Of a DNA stretch of 57,036 bases, positions 10,394-19,811 are shown piece by piece. This DNA comes from Micrococcaceae bacterium (GTDB lineage: Bacteria > Actinomycetota > Actinomycetes > Actinomycetales > Micrococcaceae), in NCBI GenBank assembly GCA_013393415.1, contig JABXHI010000063.1, positions 1-57,036 on the forward strand, given 5' to 3'. The notes under the pieces are model-generated. The model did no database searches. It was not told where the DNA came from and worked only from the letters and a program-made list of their open reading frames with translations. Made by a program: the position numbers and the translations under genes. Numbering within the stretch: position 1 is the stretch's first letter; every line of letters begins with the position of its first letter.

Positions 10394-13372
10394 TTACGGG
10401 TGTAGTACATCCGCTAAGAATCTGCCGGTATGACTCTCGGTCACTTGAGCCACATCTTCTGGTGTGCCCGTCGCAACGATCTGTCCGCCTCCCGAACCGC
10501 CTTCTGGACCCAAATCGATAATCCAGTCGGCAGACTTAATGACGTCCAGATTGTGTTCAATGATGATCACTGTGTTGCCCTTTTCCACGAGTCGATTGAG
10601 CACGACGAGCAGCTTGCGAATATCTTCGAAGTGCAGCCCCGTGGTGGGTTCATCGAGCACATATACCGACTTCCCGGTTGCACGACGCTGTAACTCGGTG
10701 GCGAGCTTGACGCGTTGTGCTTCACCGCCCGACAGTGTGGTCGCCGGCTGTCCGAGTCGCACATACCCCAACCCCACATCCACAAGCGTGTTCAGGTGGC
10801 GGGCGATGCGCTGATAGGGGGCAAAGAACTCAGCGGCCTCATCGATGGGCATGTTGAGTACCTCGGAGATGTTCTTGCCCTTATACTCGACCTCTAGGGT
10901 TTCACGGTTATACCGGGCACCATGGCACACTTCACACGGTACGAACACATCGGGCAAAAAGTTCATCTCAATCTTCAACGTGCCGTCACCCGAGCAGGCT
11001 TCACAGCGTCCACCTTTGACGTTAAAGGAGAAGCGGCCTGGCTTATAGCCGCGTACTTTGGCTTCCGGAGTGTCGGCGAACAAGTTCCGCATGTGGTCAA
11101 AGACGCCTGTGTAGGTGGCCGCATTTGAACGTGGCGTCCGCCCGATGGGTGACTGATCCACGTGGACGACTTTATCGAGCTGGTCAACGCCATTTACCCG
11201 TCGGTGTCGCCCGGGCACGTGTCGAGCATTGTTGAGCTCATTGGCCAGGACCTTATAGAGGATCTCATTGACCAGCGTGGATTTACCGGATCCCGAGACC
11301 CCGGTGATCGCGGTAAACACGCCCAGCGGGAATTTCGCGGAGACGTTTTGGAGGTTGTGTTCGCGTGCCCCAACAACTTCAATCTGGCGGTCGGTATCGA
11401 CCGGTCGCCGTGTCGGCGGGATGGCGATGGCCTTACGTCCGGACAAATAGTCGCCGGTCAGCGAGTCGGTGTTGTCTAGGAGTCCTTGTACCGAACCCGA
11501 GTGGATAATGTGACCACCCTTTTCGCCGGCTGCCGGTCCGATATCGACGATCCAATCGGCTTCAGCAATGGTTTCTTCGTCGTGTTCGACCACGATCAAG
11601 GTATTGCCCAGATCCCTCAGGCGCAGCAGGGTTTCGATCAGTCGGCGATTATCTCGCTGATGCAACCCGATGGATGGTTCGTCTAACACATACAGCACGC
11701 CCACCAGCCCAGAACCGATCTGGGTGGCCAGGCGAATACGTTGAGCTTCACCACCCGACAGCGTGCCGGCAGGGCGCTCGAGATTGAGGTAGTCCAGGCC
11801 AACGTCCAGGAGGAATTTAAGGCGCGCATTAATTTCGACGAGTACCTGATCGGCGATCTTAGCGTCACGCTTTGACAGCTCGAGGTTGCGCATGAATTCG
11901 ATGGAATCCTCCATCGGCATCTGGGACACCTCAGCGATGGAGCGTCCGCCCACCAAGACCGACAGCGACGTCGGGTTCAGGCGCGCTCCCCCACACGCCG
12001 GGCACGCGACCTCACGCATATAGGACTGGAAACGATCACGTGCCTGATCTGTTTCAGCTTCCTCGTGTTTGCGTTTCACATAGTCCATGACCCCTTCAAA
12101 ACCAGTGGTGTAGCGACGCTCACGACCCCAACGGTTCCGGTAGGAGACCTTGACCTTGAAATCTTTGCCGTGCAGTAAGGCCTTCTTCGCTGCCTTCGAC
12201 AGGTCCTGGAAGGGGGTGTCCATATCGAACCCAACTTCATCGCCCAGTCCAGAGATCAGGCGTTGCCAGTATTCACGGGTTCGTTTACCAATGTCCCACG
12301 GCGCAATCGCTCCCTCGGCCAGGGTGAGGTCTGGATCCGGGATAATCAGCTCTTCGTCCACCTGGAGCTGGGAACCGATGCCGGTACAGGTTGAGCATGC
12401 GCCAAAGGGATTGTTGAAGGAAAATGAGCGCGGTTCAATCTCGTCGATATTCAGGATGTGCCCGTTTGGACAGGACAACGCCTCCGAAAAGGACCGGTAT
12501 TTGGCCCGACCTTCCTCGTCCACCGCTGCCAATTCCCCGGTATTGCGTACCTCGGGGCTAATTTCGGCGTCAATATCTACAAAATCAACGACGACGACAC
12601 CCTCGGCCAATTCCAAGGAGGTCTCGATCGAGTCGGTCAGCCGCTGCCGAATCCCGTCGCGAATGACCAACCGGTCCACGACCACAGCGATATTGTGCTT
12701 GATCTGCTTGGTTAGTTTTGGTGGATCCGATAACTGGATCTGTTCACCGTCGACAATGGCTCGCGAAAAACCCTGTGCAGACAAGTTAGAAAAGAGGTCA
12801 ACAAACTCGCCTTTACGACCGCGCACCACGGGAGCCAAGACCTGAAACCGAGTGCGCTCTTCGAGCTCGAGCAGCTGATCGACGATTTGTTGTGGCGTCT
12901 GTTGGGAGGCCGGTTCCCCACATTCTGGACAGTGCGGCACACCAATCCGGGCCCACAGCAGCCGCATATAGTCGTGGATTTCGGTGATCGTCCCCACGGT
13001 CGAACGCGGGTTTTTTGAGGTGGATTTCTGGTCGATCGAAACCGCCGGAGAAAGACCTTCAATAAAGTCCACCGATGGTTTATCGACCCGCCCCAAAAAC
13101 ATGCGGGCATAGGACGAGAGCGACTCGATGTAGCGTCGCTGGCCCTCGGCAAAGATGGTGTCGAATGCCAGCGATGACTTTCCCGACCCTGACAGACCGG
13201 TAAACACCACAAACGAGTCACGCGGAATGTTGAGGTTTACGTTTTTGAGGTTGTGCTCACGCGCCCCTTGAACCACGATCCGATCGGGTTCGTGGTCGCC
13301 TTCTATGGCATCGGCTTGGGCAGCGCCGTCAACATTATGTGTGGTGGTCAAGTACTCAATCCCTCGAGTCAT
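10394..13372 (-). CDS. uvrA: Excinuclease ABC subunit A
   Basis: DNA-damage recognition ATPase of nucleotide excision repair. The 992 residues contain two ABC modules: first Walker [15 protein letters not shown] (about 56-69), a CPECGEP zinc knuckle, the signature [16 protein letters not shown] and Walker [12 protein letters not shown]; second Walker [14 protein letters not shown], zinc finger CEACSGDG...CEVCHG, signature [15 protein letters not shown] and [11 protein letters not shown]. The N-terminus has about 25 variable residues before [16 protein letters not shown], normal for the family. There is no clear ribosome-binding site; a TATTGT hexamer ends five bases before the ATG, so a leaderless or nearly leaderless mRNA is possible. 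I looked for a LexA box upstream and found none. Confidence 0.97.
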   Translation of the reverse strand: MTRGIEYLTTTHNVDGAAQADAIEGDHEPDRIVVQGAREHNLKNVNLNIPRDSFVVFTGLSGSGKSSLAFDTIFAEGQRRYIESLSSYARMFLGRVDKPSVDFIEGLSPAVSIDQKSTSKNPRSTVGTITEIHDYMRLLWARIGVPHCPECGEPASQQTPQQIVDQLLELEERTRFQVLAPVVRGRKGEFVDLFSNLSAQGFSRAIVDGEQIQLSDPPKLTKQIKHNIAVVVDRLVIRDGIRQRLTDSIETSLELAEGVVVVDFVDIDAEISPEVRNTGELAAVDEEGRAKYRSFSEALSCPNGHILNIDEIEPRSFSFNNPFGACSTCTGIGSQLQVDEELIIPDPDLTLAEGAIAPWDIGKRTREYWQRLISGLGDEVGFDMDTPFQDLSKAAKKALLHGKDFKVKVSYRNRWGRERRYTTGFEGVMDYVKRKHEEAETDQARDRFQSYMREVACPACGGARLNPTSLSVLVGGRSIAEVSQMPMEDSIEFMRNLELSKRDAKIADQVLVEINARLKFLLDVGLDYLNLERPAGTLSGGEAQRIRLATQIGSGLVGVLYVLDEPSIGLHQRDNRRLIETLLRLRDLGNTLIVVEHDEETIAEADWIVDIGPAAGEKGGHIIHSGSVQGLLDNTDSLTGDYLSGRKAIAIPPTRRPVDTDRQIEVVGAREHNLQNVSAKFPLGVFTAITGVSGSGKSTLVNEILYKVLANELNNARHVPGRHRRVNGVDQLDKVVHVDQSPIGRTPRSNAATYTGVFDHMRNLFADTPEAKVRGYKPGRFSFNVKGGRCEACSGDGTLKIEMNFLPDVFVPCEVCHGARYNRETLEVEYKGKNISEVLNMPIDEAAEFFAPYQRIARHLNTLVDVGLGYVRLGQPATTLSGGEAQRVKLATELQRRATGKSVYVLDEPTTGLHFEDIRKLLVVLNRLVEKGNTVIIIEHNLDVIKSADWIIDLGPEGGSGGGQIVATGTPEDVAQVTESHTGRFLADVLHP

Positions 13373-13516
13373 TCAAGACAATAGAAAACTAGGCTTCCAG
13401 ACTAGAGCAATTCTGGTGGTAGCACGGATTTTGGTAATACTACAGGTCACAGTCTTCGCCGAAAGCCAAGCATCCCAACGAGCATTGAGCCATTCGCAAC
13501 AATTCGATCGAGCGTG

Positions 13517-13532
13517 TAAATTAGCGGTCATG
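13517..13532 (+). promoter_or_regulatory. Leaderless -10 element of the MBL-fold gene
   Basis: TAAATT (13517-13522) is followed by exactly seven bases and then the ATG at 13530, with no ribosome-binding site. The same TANNNT-N7-start spacing recurs at other genes in the window, so transcription probably begins at the start codon. Confidence 0.55.
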
Positions 13533-14222
13533 TCCAAAACGTCACCAACTGTAGGCTCCATTAAGGTTTTGTATGACCTGCCCCAGGTCACCATCCGAAC
13601 CCGTTCGGTTTCTGAGATGGACAATAATGTGTACCTGATTACGTCAAAGACCACGGGCTCGCAGGTGCTCATCGATGCAGCCGATGAGCCTGATGCCATT
13701 ATGGAACTGCTCGAGTCGGCTGCTGATGACACCCCGTGTGATCTTGATTTGGTGTCATTAATCACCACGCATGAGCACTGGGACCACATTCGTGCGCTGC
13801 CGGACATTGTCGAACAGACCAAGGTACCGACGTCTGCCGGCGCGCCTGACGCCGAGGCGATTCAGGAAGCCACCGGCGTGACAGCCAAAGTGCACTTGCA
13901 ACACGGGGACAAAGCACAGTTTCCAGGCATTGAGCTCGATGTCATTGGGCTTCGCGGCCATACCCCGGGCTCGGTCGCATTGGTGTACGTGCCAAATGGT
14001 GACGAACCGACCGTGATTTTTTCGGGAGATTCACTCTTTCCAGGTGGTGTGGGCAATACCTGGAATGATCCGCAACGATTTACATCCCTGCTCGATGACG
14101 TGACCACCCGTGTTTTCGGTGTCTATGACGACGACACCGTGGTGCTACCTGGGCACGGTGGCTCGACCGTGCTGGGTAACGAACGACCACATCTGGAAGA
14201 GTGGCGGCAGCGCGGTTGGTAA
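13530..14222 (+). CDS. MBL-fold metallo-hydrolase, glyoxalase II-like
   Basis: Metallo-beta-lactamase-fold hydrolase of unknown substrate, probably a thioester hydrolase of the glyoxalase II type. The frame is open from 13305, but homology begins at ATG 13530 (230 residues). The metal ligands are present: His81, His83, Asp85 and His86 in THEHWDH, a further His in GLRGHTPGS, Asp in GDSLFPGGVGNT, and a final His in LPGHGG. The sequence between (SVALVYVPNG) is typical of small actinobacterial members. It is divergent from uvrA with 157 bases between, and converges on the Tam-like gene. A GC-rich inverted repeat (14206-14212 with 14223-14229) spans its stop codon but lacks a T-run. Confidence 0.85.
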   Translation: MSKTSPTVGSIKVLYDLPQVTIRTRSVSEMDNNVYLITSKTTGSQVLIDAADEPDAIMELLESAADDTPCDLDLVSLITTHEHWDHIRALPDIVEQTKVPTSAGAPDAEAIQEATGVTAKVHLQHGDKAQFPGIELDVIGLRGHTPGSVALVYVPNGDEPTVIFSGDSLFPGGVGNTWNDPQRFTSLLDDVTTRVFGVYDDDTVVLPGHGGSTVLGNERPHLEEWRQRGW

Positions 14223-14229
14223 CGCTGCC

Positions 14230-15078
14230 TTAGATGAAGTAATCCAATTCCTTATGGCCAACAACAAAGATTCGGCGGAACGGGTAGACGGTGACTTCTT
14301 GGCCATCGGGGCCAACATAGGGCGGGTAGGCGTCGGACATTTCTGCTTTATAGCGCTTGACGAACGCATCGTGCAGTGTCGTCCCGTTGGCTGCATCATG
14401 TTCGGTGAGTTTTTGCAATACCGGGCGTAGTGCAGCACCTTTGACCCAGTCAAACACCGGATCAGCACCTGAGAGCACCTGGTGGTACGTCGTTTCCCAC
14501 ACATTCGGACGAAAGCCGTGTGCCAGCAGCATGTGCGTGTACTCCTCGACCGAATGCACCGTTTCGCCGGTGTAGGCGGTATCGGCGACCACCGAGAACT
14601 TTTCTTCTGCCGCAAGTTCACCGATGTACTGGTGTGATCTCGCAATACTATTGCCCGGAACCTGCATGGCAAACCACGCACCGGGTTTCAGAGCCTTCAA
14701 CCAGCCGCTGATCACCGCAATGTGCTGTGGTACCCACTGAAACATCGCATTGGAGACGATCGCATCGGTATCGGCAGGCGGCATCCACGACGCTGCCTCC
14801 TGTTGCGCGAAGGACACATTGTCATAGGTCCCATCCTGCTGCTGCTCGATAAGCTGCTGTGCGTCGTTGATCATCTCAGCCGAAGCGTCATAGCCGGTGA
14901 TATCGGCCTCGGGCCACCGTTGGGCTAAGGTCACGGTCATATTGCCGGGCCCACAGCCAAGATCAAATACCTTTCGCGGCGCAGCGAGTTGCACCGCGTT
15001 GGTCAAATCGACGAACGGCCGCGCACGGTGGCCGGCGAAATGCGCATATTGGGCTGGGTCCCACACAAAATTTTCCAT
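14230..15078 (-). CDS. tam: Class I SAM methyltransferase, trans-aconitate 2-methyltransferase-like
   Basis: Likely methylates trans-aconitate, a by-product that inhibits aconitase. The 282 residues start with the family opening WDPAQYAHFAGHRARPFVDL and have motif I VFDLGCGPGNMTVTLA (about 37-52), an acidic residue at the end of strand 2 (ITGYDAS), and the Tam-type block AIVSNAMFQWVP. The length is slightly above the usual 255-260 and ends in a tail with YPPYVGPDGQEVTVYPFRRIF. No SD at normal spacing is visible; TAGGCT lies six bases before the ATG, so it may be leaderless. Another small-molecule methyltransferase role cannot be excluded. Confidence 0.75.
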   Translation of the reverse strand: MENFVWDPAQYAHFAGHRARPFVDLTNAVQLAAPRKVFDLGCGPGNMTVTLAQRWPEADITGYDASAEMINDAQQLIEQQQDGTYDNVSFAQQEAASWMPPADTDAIVSNAMFQWVPQHIAVISGWLKALKPGAWFAMQVPGNSIARSHQYIGELAAEEKFSVVADTAYTGETVHSVEEYTHMLLAHGFRPNVWETTYHQVLSGADPVFDWVKGAALRPVLQKLTEHDAANGTTLHDAFVKRYKAEMSDAYPPYVGPDGQEVTVYPFRRIFVVGHKELDYFI

Positions 15079-15169
15079 GCTCCCAGCCTAAACCCGAGGT
15101 GCGAGCTCACGACGGCACCGCGTTATGAATCGCAATGTTGGTGTAGGCAGCCCACGAGGTTTGGCGTAC

Positions 15170-15185
15170 TAGGATGTATTGGGTG
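15170..15185 (+). promoter_or_regulatory. Leaderless -10 element of the DUF3516 helicase gene
   Basis: TAGGAT (15170-15175), seven bases, then GTG at 15183. This favours the GTG over the ATG at 15174, which overlaps the hexamer and has no ribosome-binding site. No convincing -35 was found. Confidence 0.5.
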
Positions 15186-17816
15186 CAACTGACTGATTTT
15201 ATTCCTGACCCTGACCACGGTGACGAGCTCGAACCGGTCCTCCTCTACGACCGGTTTATCGAATGGACGACACAGCGCGGCATCCAACTGTACCCAGCCC
15301 AAGACGAAGCCGTGACGGAACTGGTGGATGGGAAAAACGTCATCATGGCCACCCCCACCGGTTCCGGCAAGTCGATGGTGGCGCTCGCCGCGCATTTCTA
15401 TGGCTTAGCCCAGGGGAAGACTAGTTATTACACGGCTCCAATCAAGGCGCTCGTCTCGGAGAAATTCTTTGACCTGATTGATATTTTTGGCGCAGAACAC
15501 GTGGGCATGGTGACCGGTGACTCGGCGATCAACCCGGATGCGCCCATTATCTGTTGCACCGCTGAAATTTTGGCAATCCATGCGCTGCGTGAGGGTTCTG
15601 GGCTCGAAGTCGGTCCCGTGGTGATGGACGAATTTCACTTCTATGCTGACCCGCAGCGTGGCTGGGCGTGGCAGGTCCCGTTGCTGGAACTGCCCCAGGC
15701 CCAATTTGTCTTGATGTCGGCAACCCTGGGCGATACGAGCCAGTTTGAAAAACCCATCACGGAGCGCACAGGGCGCGAGACCGTGACGGTGTCCTCGGCG
15801 TCCCGACCGATCCCGCTGTATTTTGACTACTCCGAGATCCCCGTACAGCAGCAAGTAGAAGCGCTGGTACAAGCCGACATGTCGCCGGTCTACATTGTGC
15901 ATTTCTCGCAATTGGACGCGGTGGAGCAGGCGTCGAATTTGGCGTCGATTTCGGTCACCTCGCGTGACGAAAAGGATCGGATCGCCGAGATCATCAAAGA
16001 TTTTCGCTTCTCATCTGGATTCGGCAAGCCACTGAACCGGCTGATCCGTCAAGGTATTGGTGTGCACCACGCCGGTATGTTGCCCAAGTATCGACGCCTC
16101 GTGGAACGCCTGGCACAAGAAGGACTGCTCAAGGTCATCTCGGGCACCGATACGCTTGGCGTCGGCATTAACGTACCGATCCGCACCGTGTTGATGACCG
16201 CGCTTTCAAAGTTCGACGGCACCCGGCAACGGCATCTCAATGCGCGAGAGTTTCACCAGATTGCGGGGCGTGCAGGACGAGCCGGTTTCGATACGGCCGG
16301 AACTGTTGTGGTGCAAGCGCCAGAACACGTTATCGAGAATGCACTAGCCGAGCAGAAGGCGGCCGAAAAGTTCTCCAGCATCAAAAATGAGGAAGAGCGT
16401 GCCCGTCGCATTGCACAATCTTCCAAATCGCAGCCGAAGAAATCCTCGCCCAAAGGCTTCGTTTCCTGGTCCAAGGCCACATTCGACAAACTGGTCGAGG
16501 CCCAGCCAGAACCAATGGTCTCTCGGATGCGCATGACCCACTCCATCCTGCTCAACATCCTTGCCAGACCGGGCAACCCGATTGCCGCGGTGCGTCGGAT
16601 GATCCTGCGTTCGGCGGAGACAAAGGCTTCCAAGGCGCAATTGCAACGCCGAGCCATCGGTATTCTGCGTGAACTGTTGGTCACCGACGTCGTCGTGGTC
16701 AATGACACCCCAGATGAGTGGGGGAACCGGCTGGAGCTGACCGTGGAACTCCAAGCAGATTTCGCGCTGAACCAGCCGCTCTCCCCCTTCGCGCTGGCCG
16801 CCTTCGAACTGCTAGATATCGAATCGCCTAGCTATGCGGTCGAAATGGTTTCGATCATTGAGGCCACGCTTGATGCACCTCGCCAGATACTCGCCGCCCA
16901 GTTGCGCAAGGTTCGTGACGAAGAGATGACTCGTATGCGCGCCGATGGTGCGGAGTACAACGAGCGTATGAACGTGCTGGACAACCTCACCTACCCTCAG
17001 CCGCTCGGTGAGCTCCTCGCCCAACAGTTCGAGCTCTACCGGCAAGGTGCGCCATGGCTGGCCGAATTTGATATTGAACCAAAATCTGTGGTCCGGGACA
17101 TGTACGAACGGGCCATGGGCTTTGGTGATTACGTAAACTACTATGGCATCGCCCGTTCCGAAGGGGTGTTGCTGCGCTACCTCACCGACGCCGCAAAAGC
17201 GCTGCGCCAAACGATTCCTCAAGAACTGCGGACAGAGGAACTCGAGCTGCTACAGCAGTGGCTGGAAACTATCATCGTCACCACCGACTCGTCACTGTTG
17301 GAAGAGTGGGAAAACATGATGACCGATGATGTCGATCAGTTGATCGCCGATCACGAGTCGATCGCACCTCCAGAACCGCCCAAGCTCACGGACACGAAGG
17401 GTGTGTTCGAGGTGATGGTCCGTAACGCAATGTTCCATCGAGTCCAGCTCTTCGGTGACGAGCAGGATGCCCGACTCGAATCTCTCGACTACCTCCCCGA
17501 CGGTGCGATCCCGTTCACCTCGGATAACTGGGGTGACGCTCTGGACGAGTTCTTCAATCAGTATGAAGATCTCGATGACTCACCGGCGGCGCGTGCCCCC
17601 GAGTTTTTCCGTGTCAATACCGCCCCGCAACTCGCAGCAGGTGAGATGGCCGACGTGGGTGCCACCGCCGGCGATTTCTGGGTCGTCTCCCAGGTGCTCG
17701 TCGATCCCGACGGCAATCACGACTTCGCGCTCAACGCCGTCGTCCACCTTGATGCCTCCAATGAACAAGGCTCCCCCGCCGTGACCACACTGTCCGTGGG
17801 TACACCCGTCCTGTAA
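15183..17816 (+). CDS. DEAD/DEAH-box helicase with DUF3516 C-terminus
   Basis: Large superfamily 2 helicase, 877 residues from GTG 15183 (880 from ATG 15174). The helicase core is complete: Q-like YPAQDEAV, motif I ATPTGSGKS (about 56-64), motif II DEFH (VVMDEFHFY), motif III MSATLGD, motif V GTDTLGVGINVP and motif VI HQIAGRAGRAG. The GVHHAGMLP block places it near the Ski2/Mtr4/Hel308 group. The C-terminal half, from about residue 400, is the actinobacterial DUF3516 region, of unknown function; a basic stretch SSKSQPKKSSPKGF links the two parts. Its cellular role is unknown; RNA processing is a reasonable guess from the group but not shown. It is followed 17 bases later by a GNAT gene. Confidence 0.9.
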   Translation: MQLTDFIPDPDHGDELEPVLLYDRFIEWTTQRGIQLYPAQDEAVTELVDGKNVIMATPTGSGKSMVALAAHFYGLAQGKTSYYTAPIKALVSEKFFDLIDIFGAEHVGMVTGDSAINPDAPIICCTAEILAIHALREGSGLEVGPVVMDEFHFYADPQRGWAWQVPLLELPQAQFVLMSATLGDTSQFEKPITERTGRETVTVSSASRPIPLYFDYSEIPVQQQVEALVQADMSPVYIVHFSQLDAVEQASNLASISVTSRDEKDRIAEIIKDFRFSSGFGKPLNRLIRQGIGVHHAGMLPKYRRLVERLAQEGLLKVISGTDTLGVGINVPIRTVLMTALSKFDGTRQRHLNAREFHQIAGRAGRAGFDTAGTVVVQAPEHVIENALAEQKAAEKFSSIKNEEERARRIAQSSKSQPKKSSPKGFVSWSKATFDKLVEAQPEPMVSRMRMTHSILLNILARPGNPIAAVRRMILRSAETKASKAQLQRRAIGILRELLVTDVVVVNDTPDEWGNRLELTVELQADFALNQPLSPFALAAFELLDIESPSYAVEMVSIIEATLDAPRQILAAQLRKVRDEEMTRMRADGAEYNERMNVLDNLTYPQPLGELLAQQFELYRQGAPWLAEFDIEPKSVVRDMYERAMGFGDYVNYYGIARSEGVLLRYLTDAAKALRQTIPQELRTEELELLQQWLETIIVTTDSSLLEEWENMMTDDVDQLIADHESIAPPEPPKLTDTKGVFEVMVRNAMFHRVQLFGDEQDARLESLDYLPDGAIPFTSDNWGDALDEFFNQYEDLDDSPAARAPEFFRVNTAPQLAAGEMADVGATAGDFWVVSQVLVDPDGNHDFALNAVVHLDASNEQGSPAVTTLSVGTPVL

Positions 17817-17833
17817 CCGAAAGCAGTCCTTCC

Positions 17834-18352
17834 ATGAAATCACAGTCCACTCCTGACGACGCCCTGGGCCAGGTTCGGTCAGCCGCTCCCGCAGATGTGC
17901 CGGCCATCCTGGATCTCATACATCAGCTCGCGGTGTATGAAAAAGAACCCGATGCCGTGCGCAATACCGAATCCATGCTGCACGAGCACCTTTTCGGTGA
18001 CCATCCACGCGTGTTCTGCCACGTCATTGATGACGTTGTCGACGGTGTGGTGCAGGTGGTCGGTATCGCCATCTGGTTCGAGACGTATTCGACATGGGAA
18101 GGCGTCCACGGCATCTGGCTGGAGGACCTCTTCGTGATCCCGCAGATGCGTGGGACCGGGTACGGCAAGAAGCTCCTATTGCATCTCGCCCAGTTGGCCG
18201 TGGAGCGGGGCTACAGTCGCTATGAATGGACCGTGTTGGACTGGAATACCCCGTCCATCGAATTTTATGAATCGCTCGGTGCAGTCGCAAAGACAGGGTG
18301 GACCAACTACCGGCTCGATGGTGACGCCCTACGCCACGCCGCCCAACGATAG
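17834..18352 (+). CDS. GNAT-family N-acetyltransferase
   Basis: Probable acetyl-CoA-dependent N-acetyltransferase, 172 residues. Motif A is clear: DLFVIPQMRGTGYGKKLL, with the RGTGYG loop that binds the pyrophosphate of acetyl-CoA, and the following YEWTVLDWNTPSIEFYESLGA is the conserved C-terminal block, as in diamine N-acetyltransferases such as spermidine/spermine acetyltransferase. The WNTPSIEFY segment and the early HQLAVYEKEPDAV segment both favour a polyamine or thialysine type, but substrate cannot be decided. It begins 17 bases after the helicase and ends 18 bases before the S33 peptidase, suggesting cotranscription. Confidence 0.85.
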   Translation: MKSQSTPDDALGQVRSAAPADVPAILDLIHQLAVYEKEPDAVRNTESMLHEHLFGDHPRVFCHVIDDVVDGVVQVVGIAIWFETYSTWEGVHGIWLEDLFVIPQMRGTGYGKKLLLHLAQLAVERGYSRYEWTVLDWNTPSIEFYESLGAVAKTGWTNYRLDGDALRHAAQR

Positions 18353-18370
18353 TCAATAAAGGAGCTTCCC

Positions 18371-19669
18371 ATGGGGACAACAGCCCATAAGTCCGGTGCG
18401 GTGGCGTGGATGCACGATGGAACCGGGATCAAAGATCACTACTTCGTCGTCCCGCTCGATCACGGGGCACCCCGAGGTGAAAAGATTACCGTGTATGCCC
18501 GCGAGTACTTTGCCGCTGGCGGTGAGGACAAGCCGTGGTTGTTGTACCTGCAAGGTGGTCCGGGCGGGAAGGGATCTCGCCCTGCGCGCGTGAGCGGTTG
18601 GCTTGGCGAGGCTCTCAAACAGTACCGCGTGTTGATGCTGGATCAGCGCGGCACTGGGCTCTCCACGCCGGTCAACCGGCATACCCTGGTCGAGCGGGGC
18701 GCACCTACTGCCCAAGCGCAGTATCTAAGACATTTCAGAGCACCAGACATTGTGGCCGACGCCGAGATAATCCGTCATCTCTTGGGGTCTGGTCCCTGGG
18801 TCACCCTTGGCCAATCGTTCGGTGGGTTCTGCACACTCACCTACTTATCGTTTGCGCCGGAAGGTCTCTCAAAAGCAATGATCACCGGTGGTATCCCACC
18901 CCTCGAAGGTCCTGCTGATCAGGTCTATCACGCGACCTATCAGCGCATGCGGGCTCGCAATCGAGAGTATTTCAAACGCTACCCACGGGACCTCGAAACC
19001 CTGTCGGCCATTTATCGAATCGTCCGTCGCGACGGCCTCCTCCTGCCCGATGGCTCGCCACTCACGGTCGGCAGAGTTCAATCGCTCGGGATGTATCTTG
19101 GCGGCAACACTCGGATTGACGCGCTGCACTATATCTTCGAAGAAGCATTCCTGCCCGGCACCGATATATTGTCCGATGCGTTCCTTGGCGCCGTCTACAA
19201 CCAAGTCTCCCGGGCTGCGAATCCTTTGTATCTCGTGTTGCACGAGTCGATTTATGCCCAACCTGGGGCACAGCCGACCGCCTGGGCAGCACAACGCGTG
19301 TTAGAAGATTATCCGGACTTCAACCCGACGAAGTCAGACACGCCCATGCTGATCGGTGAGATGTGCTTTGACTGGTATACCGAGCTGGACCCAGCCTTGA
19401 TACCGATGGCCGAAGCAACCGAGATGATTGCCTCCTATGACAATTGGGGCAAACTGTATGATCTCGAACAGTTGGCCAACAACACGGTTCCGGTCGCGGC
19501 TCTGGTCTATACCGATGACGTCTTCGTGGAACGCAACCTGTCACTAGCTTCAGCTGCGAAGATCGCAAACTTGCATGTCTGGGATTCCGATGCATGGCAC
19601 CACGATGGCATCGGCGAGGCCGGCGCTGAAATCTTTGAGCGTTTACACCGGATGCTACGAACCGACTGA
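18371..19669 (+). CDS. Alpha/beta hydrolase, proline iminopeptidase-like (S33)
   Basis: Cytosolic serine peptidase that probably removes N-terminal proline or similar residues from short peptides. The 432 residues have the family markers: oxyanion loop LQGGPGG (61-66), DQRGTGLST (91-99), the nucleophile elbow GQSFGG with Ser149, and a His near the C-terminus in WDSDAWHHDG. Length matches the larger prolyl aminopeptidase group (about 430) rather than the short 300-residue type. Strong AAAGGAG ribosome-binding site. It follows the GNAT gene by 18 bases. Confidence 0.85.
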   Translation: MGTTAHKSGAVAWMHDGTGIKDHYFVVPLDHGAPRGEKITVYAREYFAAGGEDKPWLLYLQGGPGGKGSRPARVSGWLGEALKQYRVLMLDQRGTGLSTPVNRHTLVERGAPTAQAQYLRHFRAPDIVADAEIIRHLLGSGPWVTLGQSFGGFCTLTYLSFAPEGLSKAMITGGIPPLEGPADQVYHATYQRMRARNREYFKRYPRDLETLSAIYRIVRRDGLLLPDGSPLTVGRVQSLGMYLGGNTRIDALHYIFEEAFLPGTDILSDAFLGAVYNQVSRAANPLYLVLHESIYAQPGAQPTAWAAQRVLEDYPDFNPTKSDTPMLIGEMCFDWYTELDPALIPMAEATEMIASYDNWGKLYDLEQLANNTVPVAALVYTDDVFVERNLSLASAAKIANLHVWDSDAWHHDGIGEAGAEIFERLHRMLRTD

Positions 19670-19811
19670 ACTGTTCTCCACAGACACGCCAGAAGCTGTA
19701 GTCATCTGCCGCGTTTTCCACATTTTCATATGCTCCCCAGTACCCCCTGCTTGGTAAATTTATAGGCTGGTAGTCACGCAAGCAGGTCAATCTGTGGGGA
19801 GGTGAAATACC
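19670..19811 (+). promoter_or_regulatory. Spacer before the DUF222/HNH gene, with DnaA-box-like 9-mers
   Basis: The 142-base spacer contains two TTNTCCACA 9-mers: TTCTCCACA (19674-19682) and TTTTCCACA (19714-19722), each one base off the actinobacterial DnaA box TTGTCCACA. A GGGGAGG ribosome-binding site precedes the GTG at 19812. The boxes may be chance. No terminator for the S33 gene is visible. Confidence 0.3.

Noticed and set aside
13373-13529. LexA (SOS) box between uvrA and the MBL gene
   Set aside because: No CGAAC-N4-GTTCG-like dyad is present here, nor upstream of uvrB (25451-25500).
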